Shown: positions 1-8,696, counted from the first letter of the stretch. The stretch is 64,000 bases of DNA from CAZOKZ01 sp964580585 (GCA_964580585.1 CAZOKZ010000007.1:1-64000), one strand, 5' to 3'. Notes: generated from the letters alone by a model not told the origin. Numbers and translations: made by a program.

Positions 1-64
1 AGCGATGGCTGCGACCTTCTCCGGCCCCCATCAAACCACCAGACGGTCGCTACACCCGAGTCGT

Positions 65-2977
65 TTACTTTCGATGCCACAATCCCAGCATTTCACGAGC
101 ATAAGCCTCGATTGCGTGCATCGCACGACGACCTGTTGCGTCGTATATTTGATGACGGCAACTGAATCCGTTTGTCACGATCAACGTTTCTTCATTTTGT
201 TCGCGAATAGCGGGAAATAATCGCCTTTCGCCGATCTGCATGGAAACATCGAAATGATCGGCTTCGTATCCGAACGAGCCTGCCATCCCACAACAACCCG
301 AATCGATTTCCTCCACGCGGTCGGCTCCGTCCCCATCCAGCAAGAGCTTGGTCGGCGAGGTAGAAAACAGCGATTTCTGATGACAGTGGCCGTGTAGCAA
401 ATAATGTCTGGCGTGTTGAGTTTTTCGAGGGGGACGGAGGACATCGGCGCGAAATTCCGCCGCGATAAAATCTTCGACTGCGATGCACGCATTCGCTACG
501 CAACGGGCTTCATCGTGGCGCTCTAACAAGTCGGGCAAGTCGTCCGTCAGTGCGGATTGGCAACTCGGCTCCAACGTTAAAATGGGAATGCCGCGCGTGG
601 CAAATTCAGCCAGTCGATTCACCGTAGCCGCTCCGTCCCTTTTGGCATCGGCGAGAAAACCCCTTGAAATTCGGGGCCGTTGGCAACATTCGCCCGCTAT
701 GAATGCAATGCGATATCCGTGATGCTCCAACGCGCGAATTGCCCATCGTCCCGGTGCCGTGTCGTGAAAATTTGACCAGCAATCCGCGAATAAAACCACC
801 TCTCGTCTCCGTCCCTTGTGAACATATCGAGCGCGTTTGCGGTGCCATTTCTCTAAGGTCGTTGTTGCGAACGCTGGCATCGTTCGTTCGGAAGCAATGC
901 CGATGCGTCCGGACGCAAATCGTACTAAGCGTGATTGCAGGATCGAATTCCATAGCGGTGCCCATCGACCGCTTCCCCATTTTGCCGCTAAAGGCGCGGC
1001 GGCGAACAAACGATCTCGCAATGATGAACCGTGTCGTGAATGATGAAGCGCCAAGTGCTCGCTCTTTAGACGCGCCATATCGACGTTGCTTGGACATTCC
1101 GTTTTGCACGCCTTGCATTGCAGGCACAAATCCAACGCGTCGTGCACCTGCGGATCATCGAGGCCGTCTTTGCCGAAATGCCCTGCCATCGCCAATCGCA
1201 ACGCGTTGGCACGCCCTCGAGTCGAGTCTTTCTCGTTGCGCGTTGCCATGTATGACGGGCACATCGTTCCGCCAAGCGTTTTGCGGCACGCACCCACACC
1301 GTTACATTGTTCGACTGCGCGCGCGAAACCATCGGTATCGCGAAAGTGGAAATGCGTATCGGGGACGGAGACGCGATAGGCTTCTCCGAAGCGGAGATTC
1401 GCATTTACGGCGGGTGTGTCGATAATGCGTCCAGGATTTAAAATATTCAACGGATCGAACGTCGATTTGACCGCCCGGAACAGCGCCATCATCTCCGCCC
1501 CCCAGAACTCTTCGTTCTGTGCCCCGCGTGCGACTCCGTCCCCATGTTCGCCGCTCCACGAACCGCCATATTCGCGACAGATTTCCATCACTTCGTGCGA
1601 GATTTCCGCCATTGCCCGAATATGAGCCGGGTCTTTCAGGTTGATCGCGGGTTTGATGTGCAACACACCGACACTGGCGTGCCCGTATATCGCGAAATTC
1701 AATCGATAACGTGCAACAACATCGAGCACACGCCGCGTGTATTCCGCCAAATGCGCAACAGGGACGCAGGCATCTTCGATCCACGAAATGGGTTTTGCCT
1801 CGCCGGGGATTTTGGCGCTGATGCCCAGGCCTTTCTTGCGAACATCGCTTGCCGCCGCACATTCGGCCTCTGTTTTCAAAGCTACATGTGCGTAACCAAT
1901 ACCGTGTACCTGCAAATCTTCTGCGAGGCGTTGTAATTTCTCCTCGGTCTCTGCCTTCGTTGCCCCGTCCATTTCGACAAATAAAACAGCGGCAGGATGG
2001 CCTTCGATAAAACCGCAGGCTGCGCGGGTGCTGGCGTTTTCGCGTGCCAATTCCAGCACGCCGCCGTCCATAAATTCCACCGATAACGGATCGTGTTTTA
2101 AAATCGCGGGGACGGTGTGCAACGACCCGATCAAGTCGTCATAATGCACCGCTAGCATCGCAATGTTTTCAGGGGGACGGAGAAGTCGCAGCTTGGCTTC
2201 TAAGATTACCCCCAGCGTTCCCTCGGACCCGCAAATCAAGTGCGCCAGATTCCAACTCCGTCCCTCCGGAAATTCGTCGAGCGAATACCCGCCCACTCGG
2301 CGCAGTACTTTTGGGAATCGTTCGTCGATCAACACACGGTTACCTTCGATCAACGGGACGAGTGCGCGCCATAGCTTGCCTTCCTCCGAATCCGTTTCCA
2401 TCATTGCGTCGATTTCCCCGCGCGTACGCGGCGTGCAATCGATGATCTCTCCGTTGGCAAGCATGACGCGTGTTTCCAGCACGTGTTCGAGCGTCCGCCC
2501 GTACCGCACGCTACGCGCGCCACTGGAATTATTGCCGATCATGCCGCCGATATTCGCGCGATTGCTCGTCGCCGTTTCGGGCGCAAATTCCAACCCCAAC
2601 GGTTTAAGGCGCGCGTTCAACTCGTCGCGCACCACGCCCGGTTGGACACGTACCCACATCTCGTCCGCGTTGATTTCCAACACGCGGTTCATGTGTTTGG
2701 ACACATCGAGCACCACGGCGTGGTTTGCCGCCTGACCCGCCAAGCTGGTCCCTCCGCCACGCGCTAACACTGGGGCGCGGTGCTCACGCGTCAGGCGCAG
2801 CACCGCCGCGATGTCTTCCGCTCCCCGGGGCGTCACCACGGCAATGGGCATAAACTGGTACACGCTGGCATCGGTGGCGTACATGCCGCGTGAAACAGTA
2901 TCGACCAATGCTTCCCCGGGCAGCAGTCGCTGTAATTCGGATCGCAAGGTATCGTGTTGAGGCGTTTCGGCGTTCAT
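65..2977 (-). CDS. FAD-linked oxidase / Fe-S protein, YdiJ-like
   Basis: Predicted flavin- and iron-sulfur-dependent 2-hydroxyacid dehydrogenase (970 aa), resembling E. coli YdiJ in size and domain order. The N-terminal third is a PCMH-type FAD-binding domain (residues about 40-220, with ARGGGTSLAGQA and IGGMIGNNSSGARS). An FAD-oxidase C-terminal domain follows to about 560. A ferredoxin-like 4Fe-4S region has CLQCKACKTECPSNVD, and CCG-type cysteine motifs lie near the C-terminus (GECCQRP, GHCHQKS, SGCCGMAGSFGYE). I chose the ATG at 2977 because GAAGGA lies just upstream in the mRNA; the frame stays open to 3076, but that extension has no family features. Substrate (D-2-hydroxyglutarate, D-lactate or other) cannot be decided from sequence. 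It is divergent from the ATP-grasp gene with about 140 bp between starts. Confidence 0.9.
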   Translation of the reverse strand: MNAETPQHDTLRSELQRLLPGEALVDTVSRGMYATDASVYQFMPIAVVTPRGAEDIAAVLRLTREHRAPVLARGGGTSLAGQAANHAVVLDVSKHMNRVLEINADEMWVRVQPGVVRDELNARLKPLGLEFAPETATSNRANIGGMIGNNSSGARSVRYGRTLEHVLETRVMLANGEIIDCTPRTRGEIDAMMETDSEEGKLWRALVPLIEGNRVLIDERFPKVLRRVGGYSLDEFPEGRSWNLAHLICGSEGTLGVILEAKLRLLRPPENIAMLAVHYDDLIGSLHTVPAILKHDPLSVEFMDGGVLELARENASTRAACGFIEGHPAAVLFVEMDGATKAETEEKLQRLAEDLQVHGIGYAHVALKTEAECAAASDVRKKGLGISAKIPGEAKPISWIEDACVPVAHLAEYTRRVLDVVARYRLNFAIYGHASVGVLHIKPAINLKDPAHIRAMAEISHEVMEICREYGGSWSGEHGDGVARGAQNEEFWGAEMMALFRAVKSTFDPLNILNPGRIIDTPAVNANLRFGEAYRVSVPDTHFHFRDTDGFARAVEQCNGVGACRKTLGGTMCPSYMATRNEKDSTRGRANALRLAMAGHFGKDGLDDPQVHDALDLCLQCKACKTECPSNVDMARLKSEHLALHHSRHGSSLRDRLFAAAPLAAKWGSGRWAPLWNSILQSRLVRFASGRIGIASERTMPAFATTTLEKWHRKRARYVHKGRRREVVLFADCWSNFHDTAPGRWAIRALEHHGYRIAFIAGECCQRPRISRGFLADAKRDGAATVNRLAEFATRGIPILTLEPSCQSALTDDLPDLLERHDEARCVANACIAVEDFIAAEFRADVLRPPRKTQHARHYLLHGHCHQKSLFSTSPTKLLLDGDGADRVEEIDSGCCGMAGSFGYEADHFDVSMQIGERRLFPAIREQNEETLIVTNGFSCRHQIYDATGRRAMHAIEAYAREMLGLWHRK

Positions 2978-3117
2978 GGATGATCCTTCTTCACAGTGCC
3001 AGAATCCTCTTACGGAATTTCCCGTCGGGCAACGCCATTGCGCATCGATTTCCCTTGAATTTGGAACATTCCCCAACGCGTAATCGAGAAAAGTTTACAG
3101 CCAAAAGGCGTTTACCC

Positions 3118-4353
3118 ATGGCTCGTCGTCGTCCCAGCATGCGGCGTATCGTATTATTGCTTGGCAGCCAACAACTCATCGGCATGTCGCGTCTGCCAGC
3201 CATGTTTCATCACGGCGGCTATATCGTCGATGTCTGGGCTCCACCGCGCACGATGGTGCATTACTCCCGGTTTCCGCGCCACAAATTCGCCAAAGCCTGG
3301 GAACCGACCACGTTCGCAGATCGTTTGCGAGCGCATCTCAAACTTCACCATTACGACTGGATCGTGCCCTGCGATGAACCCACGGTCTCGGCGCTGATTC
3401 CACATGCCGGGTCCGATTGGCTGGCGGGGCGATTTCCCACGCCCAACCGCCCCGAGGTCCTGCGCGTTCTCTGCTCGAAAGCCGAATTTACCGCCACGAT
3501 GCTGACTCTGGGCCTGCCGGTTCCAAAAACAATCATGGTGGAATCGCGCGACGAGGTCCTCGACGCCGCCGAATCGATTGCCTATCCCGTGATTTTCAAA
3601 CCACGAGGCGGCGCTGGCGGCGTAGGCGTTTTTCGCGCGGATGCGCAAGCCGACATCGAGCGGCAACTCGCCGCCCAACCCGACGCCAAAGGCATCGTTC
3701 AAGAATTTCTCGACGGCCAGATATGTTCGGCGCAATTGCTCTACAACCATGGCGAGCTGATCGCGTGGTCCAGCCTGACCAAAGCCCGCACATGGCCCGG
3801 GCCTTATGGCGCCTCGACCGCGCGCGGCTTTGTCCACCATCCCGATCTGGTTCCCATTTTCGAAACCTTCGGGCGATTTGCCGAATTCCACGGGCTTTGC
3901 GGCATGGACTACATGGCGTGCAAGGACGGACGAAAACTGATGATCGAATTCAACCCGCGCCCTTCGCCGATTTTCCATGTGGCGCGGCGTGTTGGAGTGG
4001 ATTTTTCACGTAGCTTAAAGTCCATCGCCGACGGTACGCGCGACATCCAGGGCCCGCGCCCGCTGCCGCCCGACACGCCGGACTACCTGCTTTTTCCCGA
4101 AGAGCTCACCCGCACCGTGCGCGACGAAACGTTTGGCCACCACCTGCTGCAATGCCTGAACCCGCGCATCTGGGCCGACGTGCCGTGGCACGACCTGCCA
4201 CTCGCGCGCAACCAGGCCCGCATGGTGTTTTTCATGACATACCATCGCGCCCGCGCCGCCGTGGTGGAGAAAAGGCAAAATGCCACGATCGCATCCCAAA
4301 ATGGTTCGGAGCAACTATCAGCCGGAGCGTTGACCGAGGAAAAACGGGGATAA
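3118..4353 (+). CDS. ATP-grasp domain carboxylate-amine ligase-like protein
   Basis: ATP-grasp enzyme of 411 aa, expected to activate a carboxylate with ATP and join it to an amine or similar nucleophile. The N-terminal domain opens with a Rossmann-like strand (MRRIVLLLGSQQLIGMSR). The central ATP-binding region has VIFKPRGGAGGVGVF, and VQEFLDGQICSAQLLY forms the second ATP-grasp segment. The Mg-binding end is MIEFNPRPSP, where the Glu and Asn are typical metal ligands. The frame is open upstream to 2890, but ATG 3118 lies just after an AAAGGCG stretch and gives a normal N-terminus; ATG 3139 is another option. The substrate is unknown. The gene stands alone, so context does not help. Confidence 0.8.
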   Translation: MARRRPSMRRIVLLLGSQQLIGMSRLPAMFHHGGYIVDVWAPPRTMVHYSRFPRHKFAKAWEPTTFADRLRAHLKLHHYDWIVPCDEPTVSALIPHAGSDWLAGRFPTPNRPEVLRVLCSKAEFTATMLTLGLPVPKTIMVESRDEVLDAAESIAYPVIFKPRGGAGGVGVFRADAQADIERQLAAQPDAKGIVQEFLDGQICSAQLLYNHGELIAWSSLTKARTWPGPYGASTARGFVHHPDLVPIFETFGRFAEFHGLCGMDYMACKDGRKLMIEFNPRPSPIFHVARRVGVDFSRSLKSIADGTRDIQGPRPLPPDTPDYLLFPEELTRTVRDETFGHHLLQCLNPRIWADVPWHDLPLARNQARMVFFMTYHRARAAVVEKRQNATIASQNGSEQLSAGALTEEKRG

Positions 4354-4688
4354 ACGACTCCTCTCGCTTTCAAACGGCTTTGAAATCATCGATGGTGCGC
4401 GTGAGTAAAGTCGACTTGACCAAAACGCCCTGACTGACGAGTTTTTGATTATACGTTCACTGTGCAATTCTTTGAGAGAGGAGTCACAGTTTAGAATATT
4501 GGAGTCGTTACTACGCAAAAACAGCTCTCGGACACGACGTTACCGTGCCGGTTCCGGCCCATCCAGAGTTATGGATGGGTACACTTCACTCCATCATTTG
4601 CCAGTTAGGTGTGCCACGGACCGAATTTGTGTTGTGACGATTCAACTCAGTACTTAAATGATCAGCTTGGTTCGTACTTAATTCCCAA
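4354..4688. other. Non-coding stretch with a small hairpin
   Basis: No convincing gene is seen. The stretch holds a perfect 8-bp hairpin at 4558-4579 (CCCATCCA, six-base loop, TGGATGGG) without a following T run. It also holds a distant inverted pair (GACTCCTCTC at 4356-4365 and its complement at 4476-4485) that could be the ends of a lost element. Composition is more AT-rich than the preceding gene. Confidence 0.4.
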
Positions 4689-5120
4689 GTGAAAGAAATC
4701 ACCGTACTCATGCCAAAAACACCAAAGGACATGCTAACTTCATTTGAAGGCTTGCCATTTACAATCTCACCTTCCACGTCATTTCTTCGCCTTAATACCT
4801 ATGAGGTTGGAGTCAATACTACCGTCGAATTTACTGGTTGGTTCCAAGTTGAGAATCGACACGCGACAATTCGATTCGAATTCTTCTGCTGCATCTCTGC
4901 CCGTTTACTTGCAAACGGAGGCGAGGCTGGAATGGGTATTGGAATGGTGAAAGATAGTAAGTGGCTTACTGAGACGAACAAACAACAAATAATTTCTTAC
5001 CCAAACTATCCCGACAACTTCAAAGATATGAAGCATTTTTATATGCGGGGTCATGACTGCTCAGTTGAAGTCTTGGCAGAGGGCTTCAACTGGAAGGAAA
5101 TAGGCTGTTTCACCTTCTAA
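4689..5120 (+). CDS. Hypothetical protein, 143 aa
   Basis: I do not recognise this protein. It starts at GTG 4689, with an alternative ATG at 4710, and neither has a clear Shine-Dalgarno. The sequence alternates hydrophobic and polar residues in the way of a beta-rich domain (TTVEFTGWFQVENRHATIRF, then FFCCISARLLANGGEAGMG). The end is a compact segment rich in aromatic and acidic residues. There is no signal peptide or membrane segment. Composition is AT-richer than the flanking housekeeping genes. It sits next to a decayed PBP fragment and a broken toxin-antitoxin pair, so it may be acquired accessory DNA. An immunity or defence role is possible but has no direct support. Confidence 0.55.
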   Translation: MKEITVLMPKTPKDMLTSFEGLPFTISPSTSFLRLNTYEVGVNTTVEFTGWFQVENRHATIRFEFFCCISARLLANGGEAGMGIGMVKDSKWLTETNKQQIISYPNYPDNFKDMKHFYMRGHDCSVEVLAEGFNWKEIGCFTF

Positions 5121-5185
5121 CCACCGGTTTCTCATTTTGCACTTTCGAGGACTCACAAGAAGATAGGGGAGCCTCCGGTCTCGTG

Positions 5186-5285
5186 CTACCACCCCACCAA
5201 TTCCGCCCGTCAAACCACCGTACCGCCCGCCGTCCATTCGTCGGGATCGGGTCCTGCGCCCATGTCCGTATCTGGCAGGGAACCA
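5186..5285 (-). pseudogene. Remnant of a class A PBP C-terminus
   Basis: Read on the minus strand, this stretch gives a sequence matching the last 30 or so residues of the neighbouring penicillin-binding protein. DPDEWTAGGTVV, then a stop, then RAELVGW aligns with DPTEWTAGGTAVWRAKLVGR of the intact gene. The conserved Trp codon has become TGA (5210-5212), and the terminal stop is in the equivalent place (TAG at 5186-5188). DNA identity is roughly 80 percent by eye over about 87 bp without indels. It lies in the same orientation as the intact tail at 5833-5930, about 647 bp away, with hicBA between the two. It looks like the tail of a lost paralogue or an old partial duplication. Confidence 0.75.
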
Positions 5286-5371
5286 GTTGACAGTAAAACG
5301 GTCGTGGTTGAAAATATGACGGTAAGTAATTCATTGTGTGGTTAAACGCGTCACTAAAGCGAGAACGAAGA

Positions 5372-5575
5372 ATGAAACTGAAAGTGATTATCCATGAAGC
5401 GGAAGAGGGCGGCTTTTGGGCTGAAGTCCCTTCCATTCCCGGCTGCGCCACTCAGGGTGATACATTCGACGAACTTCTTGGCAACATCTATGAGGCGGTC
5501 GAGGGATGTTTGTCTTTGGACGTCAAGGACATCGAGCTGTCGGCAAGAGATAAAGTGATGGAGATTGTCGTTTGA
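5372..5575 (+). CDS. hicB: HicB-like antitoxin (short UPF0150 type)
   Basis: Small (67 aa) partial-RNase-H-fold antitoxin of the HicAB toxin-antitoxin family, which binds and blocks the HicA mRNA interferase. The signature is present: a beta-hairpin [19 protein letters not shown], then [25 protein letters not shown] and a short C-terminus. The protein ends after one domain, so it lacks the C-terminal helix-turn-helix or ribbon-helix-helix DNA-binding part of longer HicB proteins. Start ATG 5372 gives the usual N-terminus; the in-frame codon at 5336 would add an unrelated leader. The stop codon overlaps the TTG start of hicA, so the two were translationally coupled. With hicA disrupted, this is an antitoxin without a working partner here. 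Confidence 0.85.
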   Translation: MKLKVIIHEAEEGGFWAEVPSIPGCATQGDTFDELLGNIYEAVEGCLSLDVKDIELSARDKVMEIVV

Positions 5576-5778
5576 AAACCATTTCGGGAAAGGACTTCGC
5601 AAAACTTCTTGAGCGAAAAGGATGGGAACTGGGTCGGATTTAAGGAAGCCATCATATTTACATAAAGTCGGGGAATTCAGCCCGGATATCGGTGCCCATT
5701 CATGGAAACACCTCGTTGAAAATCGGCCTGCTCAGACACTTAATGAAAATCGCTGAAATCGAGGAAAATGAACTGTAA
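5572..5778 (+). pseudogene. hicA: HicA-like mRNA interferase toxin, broken by one nonsense codon
   Basis: From TTG 5572 the frame encodes a normal-length HicA protein (68 codons) except for one TAA at 5641-5643, codon 24. Before the stop: [20 protein letters not shown]. After it, in the same frame: GSHHIYIKSGNSARISVPIH, then LKIGLLRHLMKIAEI. The codon before GSHH in this family is usually Lys, so a single A-to-T change (AAA to TAA) explains the stop. The catalytic His of the GSHH motif lies beyond the stop, so the 23-residue product cannot be active. It overlaps hicB by 4 bases. Everything else in the frame is intact, so the lesion looks recent, or it is a sequencing error. Confidence 0.8.
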
Positions 5779-5832
5779 TCGGAACCGTACAACAGATTGC
5801 ATTCCCCCGTCCTTTCTATAAGTTCTCATTCT

Positions 5833-8109
5833 TCACCGCCCCACCAACTTCGCCCGCCAAACCGCCGTACCGCCTGCTGTCCATTCGGTGGGATCGAGCC
5901 GTTCGCCTGTTTCCGTATCGAGCAACGCCAGCGTCCAACCTTCCGGCATCGAGAGTGCCGGGTCTCCGTCCCCATGCGGCAGTTCATTCCAGGCATCGGC
6001 GACAAACTGGCCCCAGATCGTCCCGGCGGCACGTCCGCCCGTGCGCGTCGCTCCCAGCGGCAACGGCTGGTCGAAACCGATCCAAACCGCCACCACATAA
6101 TCCGGCGTGAAACCCACAAACCACGCATCGCGATTGTCGCTCGTCGTGCCTGACTTGCCCGCCACGGCGTCCTGCAGCGCTTCGGGCAATTGCGAACGCA
6201 CGCCGCGACCGGTGCCGTGCGTCATCACTCGAATCAACATCTGTGTCATGTGGGCACTGGTTGTTGCGTCGAGCAATTGACGTTCGCGAGGTCGCGGGAT
6301 CGGAATCGGGCGGCTTTCGGAATTTTCCAACCGCGTCAATGTGGTTGGAGGTGTTTGGGCTCCCGCGTTTGCAAACGCCTGGAACGCCGACGCCAATTCC
6401 AGCGGCGTCACCCCCGACGTGCCCAGCACGACGGGCATTTCCAGCGGAATCCGCCAGTTTTCACCCCCGTTGACATCGTCGAACTGCCGCACGCGCTCGA
6501 GCATTCGTCTCAGCCCCAGGTCATGAACCATACGCATGGTTGAAACATTGTATGAATGGGCGAGCGAATCCTGGAGCGTTGTCGGACCATGGAACTGGTT
6601 GTCGTAATTATTCGGACGGTACCCATTTCCGAATTCCAGCGGTGCGTCCATGACGATCGAATCCGGTGTCAGACCCATTTCGAGCGCGGTGGCGTAGAAT
6701 AACGGCTTGATCGTCGAGCCCGCCTGGCGACGCGCGTTCATCGCCCGATTGAAATACCCATTGTTCGGCCGGTCGCCCCATTCACGTCCGCCCGCCAACG
6801 CCCGCAACTCGCCCGTACGACGGTCCAGGCAAACGAGCGCACCCTGGAGCCGTTGCTGGGGGAGAAGTCGTCCACGCCAAAGCTGTCGTCCACCGGTTTC
6901 GATGCGCGTGACTTCTACATCGACTCCCGCGCCGGGTACGATGCCTGTCTGTTCGGTAAAAAGATGCGCGGTGGCGTCCGGAATCGACAGATCCGCGCGC
7001 CATCCACCGGCCAATTCCACCACCACCGAACCCGGGAATACGCGCACCACGCGACCCATGCGCACTTGGCCGGGTTCCGGCGGTTCATTCCACTTGGAAT
7101 CCGCCAGGGCTTTCTCGAATCGCGGCTGACGGTCTTCGGTCCAGGCGACTTCCTGTGTGTCGAGCCCCGCCACCAGCGTTCGCATGGCCAGCTTCTGCAA
7201 CCCGCTGTCCATGGTCGTGCGAACACGCCATCCATCGGCGCGTAAACTGCGGTCGTCCACTGGCGCCGAGCGCAGCAATTCACCGCGCACCGCATCGGCG
7301 AAATATCGAGCCCACGGTTCGGAAGTCGGCCCTGCACCTGCGGCGTTTTCCAGATGCAATTCGGCCGCATGGGCTTCGTCATAGGCCGAATCGCCGACCC
7401 ACCCGAGCGTATGCAGGCGTTCGAGCACCTGGTTGCGACGCTCGATGGCGCGGTCCGGGTTGTTGAGCGGCGAATACACCTCGGGCAATTGCGGTAACCC
7501 GGCTAAAAGTGCTGCCTCGGCGCGATCCAGCTCCGTTGCCGATTTACCGAAATACACCTGAGACGCCGCTTCGACACCGTACGTGCCGCTGCCCAGATAT
7601 ATCTGGTTCAAGTAAACTTCAAGAATCTGGTCCTTTGAGTACCGGCGCTCCATCTGAAGCGCCAGCAGCATCTCGCGTACCTTGCGCTGGACGGTTTTCT
7701 CGCGCCCGATACCCGTGGGCAGGTTGCGCGCCAGTTGTTGAGTGATCGTGCTCGCGCCCTGCGATGCAGACCGCGACGTCGCGTTTGCCACGGCCGCCCG
7801 AGCGACAGCCTTCGGGTTTACGCCCACATGATGGGGAAAATCCGTGTCTTCGATGGCGATAAAAGATTCGGGCAGGTAATCGGGCAACTCGTGCAGAGCC
7901 ACCACGCGGCGTTGTTCCTCGAACAGACGCGCGAACGGCTCGCCTTCGCGGTCGAGCAGCACCGTCATTTCGGGCGGTTTATAGTGTTCCATTTGGGGAA
8001 TCGGCGGCGCATACATCAAAAACGCCGCTAGTCCTCCCGTGGCAAATCCTGCTACCCCCAGCCCAAGCGAAATCGCCATCGCGCCTGTCCACCAGAGGAC
8101 GCGCGTCAT
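5833..8109 (-). CDS. Class A penicillin-binding protein (glycosyltransferase-transpeptidase)
   Basis: Bifunctional peptidoglycan synthase (758 aa from ATG 8109) that polymerises lipid II and cross-links the stem peptides in the periplasm. One N-terminal membrane segment lies at residues 9-32. The GT51 domain has IAIEDTDFPHH with catalytic Glu87, GASTITQQLARN, and KDQILEVYLNQIYLGSGTYG. The transpeptidase has the SxxK motif in RRQAGSTIKPLFY (Ser near 464), SYN near 517, and KSGTTSDN near 650. The frame is open upstream to TTG 8286, but neither start has a good ribosome site. I prefer 8109 because it puts the membrane segment near the N-terminus. A MITE-like element begins about 200 bp upstream. 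A decayed copy of its tail lies at 5186-5285. Confidence 0.92.
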   Translation of the reverse strand: MTRVLWWTGAMAISLGLGVAGFATGGLAAFLMYAPPIPQMEHYKPPEMTVLLDREGEPFARLFEEQRRVVALHELPDYLPESFIAIEDTDFPHHVGVNPKAVARAAVANATSRSASQGASTITQQLARNLPTGIGREKTVQRKVREMLLALQMERRYSKDQILEVYLNQIYLGSGTYGVEAASQVYFGKSATELDRAEAALLAGLPQLPEVYSPLNNPDRAIERRNQVLERLHTLGWVGDSAYDEAHAAELHLENAAGAGPTSEPWARYFADAVRGELLRSAPVDDRSLRADGWRVRTTMDSGLQKLAMRTLVAGLDTQEVAWTEDRQPRFEKALADSKWNEPPEPGQVRMGRVVRVFPGSVVVELAGGWRADLSIPDATAHLFTEQTGIVPGAGVDVEVTRIETGGRQLWRGRLLPQQRLQGALVCLDRRTGELRALAGGREWGDRPNNGYFNRAMNARRQAGSTIKPLFYATALEMGLTPDSIVMDAPLEFGNGYRPNNYDNQFHGPTTLQDSLAHSYNVSTMRMVHDLGLRRMLERVRQFDDVNGGENWRIPLEMPVVLGTSGVTPLELASAFQAFANAGAQTPPTTLTRLENSESRPIPIPRPRERQLLDATTSAHMTQMLIRVMTHGTGRGVRSQLPEALQDAVAGKSGTTSDNRDAWFVGFTPDYVVAVWIGFDQPLPLGATRTGGRAAGTIWGQFVADAWNELPHGDGDPALSMPEGWTLALLDTETGERLDPTEWTAGGTAVWRAKLVGR

Positions 8110-8312
8110 CGCTCCGGCAGGCAAGAAGCGTTCGGTTTCTGCTCGGGAAGCAGAGCGGCGGGTATTTTCGGGGAAAATCACTCCGCCGAGGATGGCGTTG
8201 CCAGTCGATTTCGAGGCCACGGGAAAGCTTGCTCCAACCCAAGTTTGGGCGCTTTCCCCGTCCCAGGAGCCCCCCAACAACGGCAAGGGGTATTTGATTG
8301 TTGAATAGAAAG

Positions 8313-8623
8313 CGGGCGTATCTCAACTTTGTTGCCAAAGATTTAAAGATTCACCACAAAGCCACGAAGGTCACAAAGCAACACAAAGAAACACGAAAAA
8401 AATGTATTCGCTTATTTTCAACCAGAGCTTCCTGAAAAGTTGAAAACTCTGTTTTTTTTGATGGATTTTTTTCGCTCGTTCGCCATTGAAGAGCGAAAAA
8501 ATTGGTGGTTGGCAAAAAGGCTCTTCGTGTTTTCTTTGTGTCTTCCAGCTTGTCCGCCATAGCCTTGGCGCAGGCGGGTGCCTTCGTGGTTTGCTTTTTT
8601 GGGTACAATCCCAAGATGCGCCC
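8313..8623. mobile_element. MITE-like element, copy A
   Basis: A non-coding palindromic element of about 310 bp. Its left end GGGCGTATCTCAAC and right end GATGCGCCC are imperfect terminal inverted repeats. Inside are long inverted arms: CCACAAAGCCACGAAGG near 8353 pairs with TGCCTTCGTGGTTTG near 8579, and ACAAAGAAACACGAA pairs with CTTCGTGTTTTCTTTGTG. ATAGAAAG occurs on both sides (8305-8312 and 8624-8631), as expected for an 8-9 bp target-site duplication. Copy B at 37800-38072 is collinear with it. No transposase is present, so it would need one in trans. It lies between the PBP gene and ribH, and may carry the promoter for the PBP or end ribH-distal transcription. Confidence 0.75.
8546..8578. 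repeat. 33-bp palindromic insertion inside MITE copy A
   Basis: Copy B reads TGTCTTCGTGCCTTCGTGG across this point, while copy A carries about 33 extra bases between TGTCTTC and TGCCTTCGTGG. The extra piece contains CTTGTCCGCC, then AGCCTTGGCG, then CAGGCGGG. It is itself an imperfect palindrome (CCGCC pairing with GGCGG, GCCTTGGC in the middle). This suggests a very small repeat nested within a larger one. Confidence 0.6.
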
Positions 8624-8696
8624 ATAGAAAGAAGAAAATCGGCTATTGCAGTTTCAATATCCTGTCCATCCCGTGAATCCTGTCTAAATTAAGCCC

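Noticed and set aside
1..64. Possible gene end at the left edge of the window
   Set aside because: Only 64 bases precede the FAD oxidase stop codon; no frame there can be judged.
4356..4485. Distant inverted pair GACTCCTCTC / GAGAGGAGTC as ends of a transposon
   Set aside because: Only ten bases, no flanking duplication, and no coding content between them.
5110..5451. Minus-strand open frame of 113 codons over hicB and the PBP remnant
   Set aside because: It is in another frame than the remnant and crosses hicB antisense, so it is a chance frame.
8351..8625. Minus-strand open frames of about 85 codons inside MITE copy A
   Set aside because: Translation is low complexity (Lys/Thr-rich), and the equivalent frame in copy B is not conserved as protein.
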